A DNA stretch of 64,000 nucleotides from UBA2834 sp963623365 (GTDB taxonomy: Bacteria; Patescibacteriota; Saccharimonadia; Saccharimonadales; Saccharimonadaceae). Numbering within the stretch: the first letter of the stretch is position 1; every line of letters begins with the position of its first letter. The translations under genes and the position numbers were made by a program. The notes beneath the pieces were generated by a model. That model ran no database searches. It was not told where the DNA came from and saw nothing but the letters and a program-made list of their open reading frames with translations. The stretch lies in NCBI GenBank assembly GCA_963623365.1, contig CAVFJY010000001.1, positions 1-64,000 on the forward strand, read 5' to 3'. Below, one piece after another: positions 26,623-34,911 of the stretch.

Positions 26623-27273
26623 CTATTCTGGCAAGTCAAAGAGCGGCAAATTACTAATATCGTAATCAGCAATCTTTATACGACGCAATGCGGCAGTATA
26701 AGCGCCACAGCCAAGGACGCGACCAATATCTTCAGCGAGCGTGCGAATATAAGTACCACTACCAACATGCGCGCGAATAGTAAGATTTGGCGAAGCGTAA
26801 TCGAGGATTTCTAAGGAATAAATCGTAACTTTGCGCGATGGCATTTCGACTGCTTTACCGGCGCGAGCGAGTTTATAGGCACGCTGACCATTAATTTTAA
26901 TCGCCGAAAAAACGGGTGGAATCTGCTCAATTTCGCCAATGAATTGCGATAGCGCTTGTTCGATTTGTGTACGCGAAATGTCTGGCTGCGCGTCATTGAG
27001 CGTAATTTCACCTTCAGGGTCGCCGGTCGTAGAAGTGGCGCCAAGCCGAATAGTCGCTTCGTAGACTTTGTCGAGCTTAGTTAGCGTCGGAGCCTGCTTA
27101 GTTGCTTTGCCGGCCAGCAAAATCAAAAGCCCAGTCGCAAAGGGATCGAGTGTGCCAGTATGCCCAACTTTGACTTTATGCCCCTCGCGTTGCGACAGCA
27201 CTCGCCGGACACGCGCGACGGCGCCAAAAGAACTCATGCCGCGCGGCTTATCTACGAAAATTATCTCTTCCAT
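26623..27273 (-). CDS. truB: tRNA pseudouridine-55 synthase
   Basis: Makes Psi55 in the T-loop of tRNAs. Start VDKPRGMSSFGAVARVRR is the typical TruB entry; catalytic D43 lies in VGHTGTLDPFATGLL; QIPPVFSAIKINGQRAYKLAR and VGSGTYIRTLAEDIG are also characteristic. At 216 residues it lacks the C-terminal PUA-like domain of longer homologues. It starts 3 bases after the thioredoxin-like gene. The 51 bases between its 3' end and the convergent HD gene contain no obvious terminator. Confidence 0.94.
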   Translation of the reverse strand: MEEIIFVDKPRGMSSFGAVARVRRVLSQREGHKVKVGHTGTLDPFATGLLILLAGKATKQAPTLTKLDKVYEATIRLGATSTTGDPEGEITLNDAQPDISRTQIEQALSQFIGEIEQIPPVFSAIKINGQRAYKLARAGKAVEMPSRKVTIYSLEILDYASPNLTIRAHVGSGTYIRTLAEDIGRVLGCGAYTAALRRIKIADYDISNLPLFDLPE

Positions 27274-27276
27274 CGC

Positions 27277-27924
27277 TTATTTATATTTAGCGAGAAAGCT
27301 GCTTAAACCCGCTTCGCTAAGGTAATCATCGAGCCGATCATAAATCTTGCCATCACGAACATAGAGCAAGGTTGGCGTCGTGTCGCCATCAAGCGTAATC
27401 GCCATTGCGTAATAATCATATTCGTTCGGGTCGTTATCATTAGGATAATTATAATGATAAACGTTAGACAGGGCGTCGAGACTATCAGCAACACTCGTAA
27501 GGCGCTCTTCGAAGCTAGCGCAAGCGGTACAATCATCAGTCGAAGCATAAATAAAGCCCGTCTGACCACTTTCATAAAAGTCGATCACGGCGCCGGCACC
27601 AATTTCCAGCATTTCGCCGTTGCGCGCGTCGTCCAAGCTAGCGCTAAATTGGCCACTAAAGCGACTGCCGTATTTATGCTTAAGACTATAGTTGAACATC
27701 GCCGAAAAACCGACTGTAAAAATCATCGAAACCAAGACGGCGGTCAATACGCAAGTAAGAAAACAGATTGGAAAAACACTTTCACGCTGCGCACAGGCGC
27801 AAATTTGCTGTGTACGGGCATCGGCATGTTTTTCATTCTTCGTGCAGTTGCAGTCTTTGCAGGAGCATTTTTCACCCTTTGTGCAGGCACACTGCCGATT
27901 CTTATGCGTTGTTTTCTGCTTCAT
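27277..27924 (-). CDS. Thioredoxin-like membrane protein with N-terminal cysteine cluster
   Basis: 215 residues in three parts. Residues 12-44 contain eight cysteines (12, 14, 20, 22, 25, 27, 42, 44) in C-x-C pairs among Lys residues, which looks like a small metallothionein. Residues 50-77 form one transmembrane helix. Residues 105-215 resemble a thioredoxin fold with C132-T-A-C135, preceded by FIYASTDD and followed by TPTLLYVRDGKIYD (the cis-Pro region). The Cys cluster is expected in the cytoplasm and the CxxC outside. Shine-Dalgarno GGAG is present. The partner is unknown; truB follows directly. Confidence 0.7.
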   Translation of the reverse strand: MKQKTTHKNRQCACTKGEKCSCKDCNCTKNEKHADARTQQICACAQRESVFPICFLTCVLTAVLVSMIFTVGFSAMFNYSLKHKYGSRFSGQFSASLDDARNGEMLEIGAGAVIDFYESGQTGFIYASTDDCTACASFEERLTSVADSLDALSNVYHYNYPNDNDPNEYDYYAMAITLDGDTTPTLLYVRDGKIYDRLDDYLSEAGLSSFLAKYK

Positions 27925-27952
27925 TTACAAGGCTCCATTATGTATATGTTTA

Positions 27953-30130
27953 TTATACCTTATTGATGACGGGAATGACAATTGGCGTATGCCCCGTTGC
28001 GTCAAACAAGATATGCGTAACATCCTCTTTAACCTCCTCTTTGAGCGTCTTAATATCTTCATCGGAGGAGACAGAATGGTCAGTTTTGGCGCGGAGATAA
28101 TGACGAATTTTGCCGATTAATTCTTCGGAATTATCAAGATAAATGAAGGCACGCGAAACAATATCTGGCGTCTTAATAAGGCGACCGGTTTTCTTACTGA
28201 GCGTCAAAATTACCACAAAAATGCCTTCGCGCGAAATATGAATCCGGTCCTTAACCACCGCTTCGTTGACTTGACGGTCGGCATCGTCGTAGAGCTTGTT
28301 ACCAACATGAATGCGACCATTCTTATGAATCGTTTGGTCGGGCATAAGCTCAACAATATCACCATCATCCGCCACGATAATGCGGTCTTTTGGGATACCA
28401 ACTACATTCTCGGCCATTTCGGCGTTATGCTGCAACATATAGAATTCGCCGTGATAAGGCATATAATTTTTCGGGCGCATATCCGTCACAAACTTAACAT
28501 GGTCCTCGAAATAAGCATGACCAGAGAGATGTAGCGGGCCAATATTAGTTAAGTGTGTTTTGCCATTCTGGATAACCTGTGCACCTTCACGCAGCAAGCC
28601 ACCAACCGTTGCGACAACTTTTGGCTCGTTGCCCGGAATCGGATTGGAACTAAAGACAATTGTATCGGTTGCTTTAATCTTAATGTAACGGTGCGAGCCC
28701 GACACCATGCGATTGAGCACGGCATTCATTTCGCCCTGCGAACCAGTACAAACGATTGTAACTTTTTCGTCCGGCAATTTGATAATGTCTTCCATCTTCA
28801 TAATGGTATCTTTTGGCACCTTAATTGCTCGCGCCCGCAAGGCGACCTCGACGTTATTAATCATCGAATAACCTGCGAATGCAACTTTGCGTCCACGCGC
28901 GGCCGCCTCTTTGAGTACTAATTCGATGCGTTTCACCTGCGACGAAAAACAGGAAATAATAACGCGACCATTAGCGTAATGGTCCATAACACGGCCCATA
29001 TTATCACCAACATCCCATTCGGAATGTGGATGTGTGCCTGGGCTGTCGATATTAGTCGACTCATTCAGGAGCAGCGCGTAACCCTCTTTGTCGCGAATTT
29101 CGAGCATGCGATCATAGTCAGCCGGCGTGTCCATTGGATTGCTTTCAAAACGCCAGTCGCCCGATAAGAGAATATTGCCATTCGGCGTGCGAATTACGAT
29201 CGAGGTATTACCTGGAATAGAGTGAAGCGTATGAATAAATTCAGCGGAAAGATGCTCGGACAGCTTAATGTTCTCGTGCTTGAGCGGGTCGACTTCATGG
29301 TAATTCATATCAGGCACATCTGACAGCTCGGACATCTGACGCTTAATCATGCCGATCGTGAAAGCAGTCGCATAGACCGGCACGAGTGGGCCAAAATATG
29401 GCAAGAGGTGGCGGCAAGCACCGATATGGTCGAGGTGAGCATGCGTAAAGAGAATCGCTTTAACTTTATCGCGGTTATCATCGAGCCATTTCGAATCTGG
29501 CACCATGTAATTCACACCTGGATAATCCTCACTGGCAAAAAGCGTGCCCATATCAATCAGGACAATCTCACCCTGATATTCAATTGCGGTCATGTTTTTG
29601 CCAATACCGAATTCGCCCAGACCGCCAATCGGAATTACGCGCACGGCGTCGCGATGTTGGCGAGCCTGCTTAATCTGTGCCATCGTGACCTGCTGACCAT
29701 TGTGGCCGTTGTAGCGCGACTTATTCACAGGAATACCGATAATATGTTGCGTCGCCTGAGCATTCACGTCTTGGCTGAGCATGCGCTGATGGTGGACCAT
29801 TTCCCCTTTACGGGTACTGACCAGCAAGCTCACATCGCGCTTCTTGTCGGTCGAGCTAGTGGCCTGCTTGGTCGCCTTTGCGTTGCGCGAATTATTCGAG
29901 CGCTTCGCATTCGATTTTTTCGAGCTTGACGCTGCAGATTTCTTATTCGGGCTAGCTTTAGCAGTCTTTTTGTGGACAAGTTTAGCATCTTTGCCACCTG
30001 GAGCAAAGTTTGCATTAAAATTCCGTTTTTGATTCTCTTCAAAAGCTTTTTTGATATCCGGCAGTCGCTCGGCGCGCATTTTGAGTAATTTGGCGCGGCG
30101 TTCGGCTTCGGCTTGGTTCTTTTCGTTCAT
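27953..30130 (-). CDS. rnj: Ribonuclease J with basic N-terminal extension
   Basis: Metallo-beta-lactamase/beta-CASP RNase for mRNA decay and rRNA maturation. About residues 1-165 are a Lys/Ala/Ser-rich, probably disordered extension; the core starts near VRVIPIGGLGEFGIGKNMTA. Zinc motif HAHLDHIGA, LLSGDWRFE, beta-CASP region CFSSQVKRIE, VTGSQGE-type CTGSQGEMNAVLNR, and HLSGHAYFEDH are present. The C-terminal domain (about 610-725) fits RNase J. 725 residues against about 555 normally. Shine-Dalgarno AAAGGA precedes the ATG after a leader without a clear promoter match. It ends 28 bases before the thioredoxin-like gene. Confidence 0.93.
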   Translation of the reverse strand: MNEKNQAEAERRAKLLKMRAERLPDIKKAFEENQKRNFNANFAPGGKDAKLVHKKTAKASPNKKSAASSSKKSNAKRSNNSRNAKATKQATSSTDKKRDVSLLVSTRKGEMVHHQRMLSQDVNAQATQHIIGIPVNKSRYNGHNGQQVTMAQIKQARQHRDAVRVIPIGGLGEFGIGKNMTAIEYQGEIVLIDMGTLFASEDYPGVNYMVPDSKWLDDNRDKVKAILFTHAHLDHIGACRHLLPYFGPLVPVYATAFTIGMIKRQMSELSDVPDMNYHEVDPLKHENIKLSEHLSAEFIHTLHSIPGNTSIVIRTPNGNILLSGDWRFESNPMDTPADYDRMLEIRDKEGYALLLNESTNIDSPGTHPHSEWDVGDNMGRVMDHYANGRVIISCFSSQVKRIELVLKEAAARGRKVAFAGYSMINNVEVALRARAIKVPKDTIMKMEDIIKLPDEKVTIVCTGSQGEMNAVLNRMVSGSHRYIKIKATDTIVFSSNPIPGNEPKVVATVGGLLREGAQVIQNGKTHLTNIGPLHLSGHAYFEDHVKFVTDMRPKNYMPYHGEFYMLQHNAEMAENVVGIPKDRIIVADDGDIVELMPDQTIHKNGRIHVGNKLYDDADRQVNEAVVKDRIHISREGIFVVILTLSKKTGRLIKTPDIVSRAFIYLDNSEELIGKIRHYLRAKTDHSVSSDEDIKTLKEEVKEDVTHILFDATGHTPIVIPVINKV

Positions 30131-30270
30131 TGATTCCTTTTGTTAAAAACTAATATTCAATCCCACACTTAAGGCGCACTCTTTGTATAAACATAAAGAG
30201 ATAAGACTTGTTGCGCTAAAAGTAATAACTAGTGAGTTTATTTTAACAAGAATACTGAAAATTGTCAAAG

Positions 30271-30296
30271 AAAAAGCCCCGCCATTTGGCGGGGGC
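30271..30296 (-). terminator. Intrinsic terminator of the 30312 gene
   Basis: Minus strand: GCCCCCGCC-AAAT-GGCGGGGC (30276-30296) followed by TTTTT. Confidence 0.9.
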
Positions 30297-30311
30297 GAGG
30301 TTAAAGAAGAA

Positions 30312-30800
30312 TCATTTCTTCTTTGGAGACTTGCGCGGCGTCTGGTACCACGTAATCAGTTCACGCAAAGTCATTGGCGCTTCCTTAGATGCCTCTTCAT
30401 TGCCACGTGCTTTGACGGCATTATCGAAGAGGCGCTTCACCTTTCCGCGCACCTTCGTGCGGAACTTATTTTCCGGCAAAGTGCTGCGAGCCAGCGAGCG
30501 AAATTCGCGAACATCCGCTTCGGTACAAGCAAGGCCAAGCTCCTTTACAGACTCCATGATAGCTTCCCATTGACGATGGATACGAGCATCCAGCTCATAA
30601 TACTTCTCCTTAACCAATCGCGGGTTAGAGTAGTAGTATTTCTGGAAAACCGACTGAACAGCCGGCGGCATCCAACAATCCAGTTTATCGAAAACGCCGC
30701 GAACTTGATTATAATCGCCTACGGTCGTTAACCAAACATCGATTCGCCAATAGTAAAGTTCCTTTGCGCTAAGTGCGCTGGTATTTGTGCTAAATGACAC
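30312..30800 (-). CDS. Orphan single-gene cassette protein, 162 residues
   Basis: Soluble, helical, basic protein without a recognised family; Trp/Tyr-rich N-terminal half (DVWLTTVGDYNQVRGVF) and a Lys-rich end (TPRKSPKKK). I start it at the GTG at 30800, which has AGGGTGG eight bases upstream; extending to an ATG at 30890 would run through the promoter. Promoter on the minus strand: TTGACT 30864-30869, 17-base spacer, TATAAT 30841-30846. A strong terminator follows at 30271-30296. Promoter, leader, gene and terminator form a self-contained unit that shares its promoter design with three other orphans in this window. Confidence 0.65.
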   Translation of the reverse strand: MSFSTNTSALSAKELYYWRIDVWLTTVGDYNQVRGVFDKLDCWMPPAVQSVFQKYYYSNPRLVKEKYYELDARIHRQWEAIMESVKELGLACTEADVREFRSLARSTLPENKFRTKVRGKVKRLFDNAVKARGNEEASKEAPMTLRELITWYQTPRKSPKKK

Positions 30801-30840
30801 ATAAATCACCACCCTTTCATAGTTGTGCCAAATCTTTTTA

Positions 30841-30869
30841 ATTATAGCACAAACGGCGCAAAAAGTCAA
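30841..30869 (-). promoter_or_regulatory. Promoter of the 30312 orphan
   Basis: Minus strand: TTGACT (30864-30869), 17-base spacer ending in TTTGTGC, TATAAT (30841-30846). Confidence 0.82.
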
Positions 30870-30917
30870 GATAGTACCCGTTTTATACATCGCTCTGCGC
30901 CCATCCAGCGCAGTTTT

Positions 30918-30946
30918 TTGACAGTTTTACTCAGCTTTGCTATAAT
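30918..30946 (+). promoter_or_regulatory. Consensus sigma-70 type promoter of nusA
   Basis: TTGACA (30918-30923), a 17-base spacer and TATAAT (30941-30946): a perfect match to the bacterial consensus and the strongest promoter in this window by that standard. Confidence 0.9.
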
Positions 30947-30964
30947 CTTGACATACAGATACAG

Positions 30965-30991
30965 GCCGACTCGAAAAGAGGCGGCGTTTTT
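30965..30991 (+). promoter_or_regulatory. Terminator-like hairpin in the nusA leader (possible attenuator)
   Basis: GCCGACTC (30965-30972) pairs with GAGGCGGC (30978-30985) with one mismatch around a GAAAA loop, followed after one base by TTTTT. It lies between the promoter and the Shine-Dalgarno. NusA stimulates intrinsic termination, so this could be autoregulatory; that is inference. Confidence 0.55.
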
Positions 30992-31010
30992 AAGCTAAAG
31001 AAAGGAAATT

Positions 31011-32135
31011 ATGGATCTAGATTTAAAGCAAATGGTCGCAATGGTCGACATTATTGCCGAAGAGAAAAATCTACCAAAAGAGACAGTACTTGACGTGATC
31101 CAACAAGCGATTGCCGCGGCGTGGCGCAAAGACAATGGCGACAAAGACATGGACGTACGTTGTGAACTTAATCTAAATACGGGCGAAGCAACTGTTTATA
31201 TCATGCGCGAGGTTATCGAAGATGATGTCGCCTATAATCCCGCAACGGAAATTCCACTCGCAGAGGCCGACGGCAAGCAGTTGGGTGAATCCGTCGAAGA
31301 AAAACACAAAGTTGAAAGCTTTGGGCGGGTAGCCTCACAGACCGCTAAGCAGGTCGTGATTCAGCGCTTACGCGAAGCAGAACGCGATGCCGTATTAGCG
31401 ATGTTTGAGGATAAAATCGGCACTGTCGTAAATGGTACGATCGTGCGGGTCGAACCAAAAATCGTCCGCGTTGACCTAGGCAAAGCAACGGGAATTATGC
31501 CAAAATCCGAACAAATTGCAGGCGAATTTTATGCGGTTGGTTCGCGGTTGAAGGTCTATATTAAGGAAATCGAACGCAACGAACGTGGGGCGCAGCTGAT
31601 TTTGAGCCGTGGTTGCCCACAATTCATCGAATACCTGTTCCGTCAGGAAGTGCCAGAAATCGAAAATGGCTCAGTTGAAATTAAAGCGATTGCGCGTGAA
31701 GCAGGCCGTCGCACTAAAATTGCGGTAGCAGCAACGATGCCGGGGATTGACCCAGTAGGAACTTTTGTTGGTGGTCGAGGTGTGCGCGTGCAGGCCGTAA
31801 TGAATGAGATTGGCGACCGCGAAAAAATTGATATCGTCAACTGGAGCGACAATAATTCCGAATATATCCGCGAGGCACTCAGCCCAGCTGAGATTCAGAA
31901 AGTTGAAATCGATGGCAAAAATGCGATTGTTTATGTCGCAAAAGACCAGCAATCGATTGCGATTGGCCGCGTCGGTCAAAATGTGCGCTTGGCATCTGAT
32001 TTGACTGGTTTCGAGATTGACGTTGAAGTCGCAAAAGCCCCAGAGAAAAAGAAGAAAAAGAATGTTGAAGATTCTTTGCTGTCGGCGATTGAGGATAGCG
32101 AAGATGCGCCAGTTGAAACAGACGACGCCGAATAA
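31011..32135 (+). CDS. nusA: Transcription termination/antitermination factor NusA
   Basis: 374 residues: N-terminal RNA-polymerase-binding domain (about 1-125, VLDVIQQAIAAAWRK, DPATEIPLAEA-type region), S1 domain (about 135-200, GTVVNGTIVRVEPKIVRVDLG), KH1 (about 205-280, GTFVGGRGVRVQAVMNEIGDREKIDIV) and KH2 (about 300-350, IAIGRVGQNVRLASDLTGF). A short acidic tail follows; no C-terminal acidic repeats. Usually found with rimP/infB, which are absent here. It has a consensus promoter and a leader with a terminator-like hairpin (30965-30991), suggesting feedback control by termination. Shine-Dalgarno AAAGGA. Confidence 0.95.
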   Translation: MDLDLKQMVAMVDIIAEEKNLPKETVLDVIQQAIAAAWRKDNGDKDMDVRCELNLNTGEATVYIMREVIEDDVAYNPATEIPLAEADGKQLGESVEEKHKVESFGRVASQTAKQVVIQRLREAERDAVLAMFEDKIGTVVNGTIVRVEPKIVRVDLGKATGIMPKSEQIAGEFYAVGSRLKVYIKEIERNERGAQLILSRGCPQFIEYLFRQEVPEIENGSVEIKAIAREAGRRTKIAVAATMPGIDPVGTFVGGRGVRVQAVMNEIGDREKIDIVNWSDNNSEYIREALSPAEIQKVEIDGKNAIVYVAKDQQSIAIGRVGQNVRLASDLTGFEIDVEVAKAPEKKKKKNVEDSLLSAIEDSEDAPVETDDAE

Positions 32136-32140
32136 GATTC

Positions 32141-32173
32141 AAAAAAAGAAGCTCCGCGAGGGCTTCTTTTTTA
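32141..32173. terminator. Bidirectional terminator after nusA
   Basis: AAAAGAAGC ... GCTTCTTTT around TCCGCGAGG: strong stem with A and T runs on both sides. Serves nusA and the opposing 32171 gene, whose stop lies inside it. Confidence 0.88.
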
Positions 32174-32389
32174 TTTGCATTTGAGCGAATTTACGCCCGC
32201 ATTATTCAAAACTTCTTGCGCATCGGTATTTTGGCAAGCGGTATCGTCTTCGGGACGCATAATTAGTGTACCGTCGGTATGTTTGAGAATTTCTTGCGCG
32301 AAAAAATAGACAATCATTATAAAGACCAAAATAAAAATCGTGCGAATGACTTTTTCGGCACTAAAAGCCGCTCGCTCATGCGAATCCAT
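32171..32389 (-). CDS. Small single-helix membrane protein
   Basis: 72 residues when started at the ATG at 32389 (MDSHERAAFSAEKVIR...), with one transmembrane helix (about 17-36, TIFILVFIMIVYFFAQEIL) and two cysteines near the C-terminus. An in-frame ATG at 32470 would add 27 residues but would overlap the opposing promoter of the next gene. A weak -10 (TTAAAT) lies six bases before 32389, matching the leaderless pattern. Its stop lies inside the bidirectional terminator shared with nusA. Function unknown. Confidence 0.5.
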   Translation of the reverse strand: MDSHERAAFSAEKVIRTIFILVFIMIVYFFAQEILKHTDGTLIMRPEDDTACQNTDAQEVLNNAGVNSLKCK

Positions 32390-32430
32390 ATTTTTATTTA
32401 AACATTCAGGCAAAAAATGTTCAAGCTTAC

Positions 32431-32459
32431 TTGACTTTTTATGCCGACTGTGGTATAAT
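32431..32459 (+). promoter_or_regulatory. Promoter of the 32509 orphan
   Basis: TTGACT (32431-32436), 17-base spacer ending in TGTGG, TATAAT (32454-32459). Confidence 0.8.
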
Positions 32460-32508
32460 AGAATACGCATCCTTTGAAGAGGATAGCTTGCACTTTAGGA
32501 GGCGTACC

Positions 32509-33030
32509 ATGAATAAATTGGTAAACTTCGTAACTTCTATGGCAATCCTGCTGATTGTCGCCGCAGTGGTAGTTACTCTGGGTCTGTGCCTAGGGCTGAA
32601 TATCCATGACTGGAACCTGACTAAGCAAGCGATTGTCGAAAATGTAAACTGTATTCTGGGCGAAGACGCCAAGTCTGCCTACGCATTACTGCAGGCGGAC
32701 GATTGGGAAGGATTTACGCAACATTACGGACTGCGATCGACCTATTACACCGTTGGTGATTACTGCTATGTATCATTAGCGGCCGACCGGCTGGACGGCG
32801 CAACGGTAATTCATGCTGGTCCAAGCCGCAATCCGCTAATGACGGCATTGTCGTTTGAAAATGGCAGCTATTGGGAGAGTATTAATCCCAGTGAACCATT
32901 CACGATTGCCGTGACGGTTTCTGGTCATAAGATTAATTTTACGGCCACTGGCGCCGCCGCGCTCTGCCAACACCTGTCGCAGATTATCGCAAACGACGCG
33001 ATAATTCCTTCTACGAATTCATCAAATTAA
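32509..33030 (+). CDS. Orphan cassette protein with N-terminal membrane anchor
   Basis: 173 residues: one N-terminal hydrophobic segment (residues 7-30, signal anchor or signal peptide), then an extracytoplasmic domain with several Cys/Tyr/Trp residues (STYYTVGDYCYVSLAADRL). No known family. Start at 32509 is fixed by AGGAGGCG just upstream; the in-frame extension to 32431 would cover the promoter. Promoter TTGACT 32431-32436, 17-base spacer, TATAAT 32454-32459. A terminator follows at 33046-33067. Same promoter-leader-gene-terminator design as the orphans at 30312, 34497 and 52482. Confidence 0.7.
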   Translation: MNKLVNFVTSMAILLIVAAVVVTLGLCLGLNIHDWNLTKQAIVENVNCILGEDAKSAYALLQADDWEGFTQHYGLRSTYYTVGDYCYVSLAADRLDGATVIHAGPSRNPLMTALSFENGSYWESINPSEPFTIAVTVSGHKINFTATGAAALCQHLSQIIANDAIIPSTNSSN

Positions 33031-33045
33031 GCCTCTGGAAGACTG

Positions 33046-33068
33046 AGCGCCCCGAATGGGCGCTTTTT
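33046..33068 (+). terminator. Intrinsic terminator of the 32509 gene
   Basis: AGCGCCC-CGAAT-GGGCGCT (33046-33064) followed by TTTTTT. Confidence 0.9.
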
Positions 33069-33123
33069 TTCATGGTTCAGGTCAAGCGCCGCCTTTGCCA
33101 ATGGCGGTGCACAATGGCTACTC

Positions 33124-34323
33124 TTAGTCCTCCTGATGCAGCTCAGCGAATTTGGCGGCCATCGTTGGATTGCCGCGCGTGAGTCGCTTGATAGAAAGGT
33201 CTTCAGCCTTATTATTGGCCAGACGTAAATTATTTTCAGAGCTGAGCAGGGCCTCTTTGGTCTTTTGCAAATGTGAAATGGTTTTATCGATTTCTTCAAT
33301 AGCGGTCGAGAATTTCTTGCTGGCAAGCTCATAATTGCGCGCAAAGGACTGCTTAAAACTCTCCATATTCTCTTCAAAATGGGTAATATCGATATTCTGA
33401 TTGCGCACAACGGCAAGTTCCTGCTTGTATTTAAGCGAATTAAGCGCCGCATTGCGCAAAAGCGTAATCATCGGGATGAAAAATTGCGGCCGAATTACAT
33501 ACATCTTGTCGAATTTATAGCTCACGTCCACAATGCCGGTATTATACAGCTCTGAGTCACCCTCGAGCAGCGTAACGAGTACGGCATATTCGCAATGTTT
33601 CTCTCGGCGATCCTTGTCGAGTTCTTTGAAGAAATCTTCGTTTTTATGCTTCGTGGAAGTTGTCTCATTCTCATTCTTCATTTCAAACATGATAGAAATA
33701 ATTTCATTGCCCGCCTCGTCTTGCTCACGGTAAATATAATCACCCTTGCTGCCAGTGCGAGCATCGTTATCTTTTTCAAAATAAGCATGTTTAAAGGCGG
33801 TTGCGCGCAAACGATTGAATTCCGTTTGGCAATGTTGCTCAAGCGTTTCGCCAACCATTTTAGTACTCAGCTTAGACTTCAAATCTTTGAGGCGGTCAAT
33901 TTCTTCATCTTTAAGCTTGAGTGCGCCCTCGTATTGGCTCTTGAGCGCCGCTTCGCGCAGCTTAACTTGCGCAGTTAGCGACTCTTCGCGCATTTTTGCT
34001 TCGCTGGTCTTAGTTTTGAGATCGGCTTTGGCGGATGCGAGCTCCTTCTCAACAGGTGCGAGCGCACGCGTTACCGCCAGCTCTTTATCGGCTTCGGCCT
34101 GCTTGAGTTGCGCTTCCAGCTCAGTAATTTTGGTGCTTTGGATATTTTTAAGCTTTTCAAGCTCTAATTCTTTAGCGGAGTCAGCTTTTTCGAGCGCCGC
34201 CGCCACACGTTGCTTAAGCTCATCATCAAATTCATGCGTGCGGACCTGACTCAAGATATCCGCATAACTCGCATCATCAACTTTAAAAGTTTTGCCACAA
34301 TTGGGACATTTAATCTCAGACAT
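33124..34323 (-). CDS. DUF2130 protein (zinc ribbon, coiled coil, nuclease-like core)
   Basis: 399 residues. N-terminal CPNCGKTF half zinc ribbon, a long coiled coil (about 35-150), then the DUF2130 domain (about 150-340) with GSKGDYIYREQDEAGNEIIS and SIMFEMKNENETTS; the D ... E-x-K arrangement resembles a PD-(D/E)xK nuclease site. C-terminal helices follow. Biological role is not established. A TATAAT (34330-34335, minus) ends six bases before the ATG, with no Shine-Dalgarno, so the mRNA is probably leaderless. It is a monocistronic unit flanked by terminators of orphan genes. Confidence 0.88.
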   Translation of the reverse strand: MSEIKCPNCGKTFKVDDASYADILSQVRTHEFDDELKQRVAAALEKADSAKELELEKLKNIQSTKITELEAQLKQAEADKELAVTRALAPVEKELASAKADLKTKTSEAKMREESLTAQVKLREAALKSQYEGALKLKDEEIDRLKDLKSKLSTKMVGETLEQHCQTEFNRLRATAFKHAYFEKDNDARTGSKGDYIYREQDEAGNEIISIMFEMKNENETTSTKHKNEDFFKELDKDRREKHCEYAVLVTLLEGDSELYNTGIVDVSYKFDKMYVIRPQFFIPMITLLRNAALNSLKYKQELAVVRNQNIDITHFEENMESFKQSFARNYELASKKFSTAIEEIDKTISHLQKTKEALLSSENNLRLANNKAEDLSIKRLTRGNPTMAAKFAELHQED

Positions 34324-34396
34324 AGTTCTATTATAGCGTGCTAGTGCGATTTTTCGATACAGAGGCGGCCAAAATCGGCACAGTAAAGCCCCGCTA

Positions 34397-34425
34397 TTGA
34401 CTTTTTAAAGCGTTTGTGCTATAAT
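34397..34425 (+). promoter_or_regulatory. Promoter of the 34497 orphan
   Basis: TTGACT (34397-34402), 17-base spacer ending in TTTGTGC, TATAAT (34420-34425). Its spacer is nearly the same as in the 30864-30841 promoter. Confidence 0.82.
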
Positions 34426-34496
34426 TATAGTGTTAGGTCGCGATTATGACACCTAAGCTCTTCAAAGATAGATCAACATTAAGGGAGGGATAATGA

Positions 34497-34859
34497 ATGG
34501 CAAGAATAAAGGATGAGAATGGCACGCATAGCTATGCAGACTATAACCCGAATCTCTTGGGTGGATTGAAGGAGAAATTCCACAACTATAAAGGCGCGGA
34601 TGCGCACAAGTTGCACGAGCAACTCTGGAGCAAGTCTTCCGTCTTCTGCGGCGTAGGCTTTGTCGCAATCATCGTATGGATCTTCGGCGCGATTCTGAAG
34701 CTGGCGATTCCGTCAAAATGGTTTCTGCACGGACTGATTGGCGCACTCAGCGGCATCGGCAAGATTGTATTCTTGATTTGCGCAGGCATCATGCTGCTAC
34801 TACTGGCCGTCGGGCTGTTCTTCAAGTTCATAAACTGGCTGAAACAAACCCGTTGGTAA
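34497..34859 (+). CDS. Orphan cassette protein with two membrane helices
   Basis: 120 residues: a hydrophilic N-terminus (about 45 residues) and two helices (about 48-70 and 80-108, IGKIVFLICAGIMLLLLAVGL). No known family. GGGAGGGATA precedes two overlapping ATGs (34493 and 34497); only 34497 opens this frame. Promoter TTGACT 34397-34402, 17-base spacer, TATAAT 34420-34425; the leader can fold (TTAGGTC 34433-34439 with GAC-ACCTAA 34448-34456). A terminator follows at 34871-34896. Its promoter spacer is almost identical to that of the orphan at 30312. Confidence 0.72.
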   Translation: MARIKDENGTHSYADYNPNLLGGLKEKFHNYKGADAHKLHEQLWSKSSVFCGVGFVAIIVWIFGAILKLAIPSKWFLHGLIGALSGIGKIVFLICAGIMLLLLAVGLFFKFINWLKQTRW

Positions 34860-34870
34860 TCTATCACCTT

Positions 34871-34896
34871 GGCTCATCATAATGATGGGCCTTTTT
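34871..34896 (+). terminator. Intrinsic terminator of the 34497 gene
   Basis: GGCTCATCAT-A-ATGATGGGCC pairs with one mismatch (34871-34891), followed by TTTTT. Confidence 0.8.
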
Positions 34897-34911
34897 CTAT
34901 CGTTTTTTGAC

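Noticed and set aside
30183..30731. 182-residue plus-strand frame opposite the 30312 gene
   Set aside because: It crosses the terminator hairpin of the minus-strand gene, and the minus strand has a consensus promoter and ribosome binding site.
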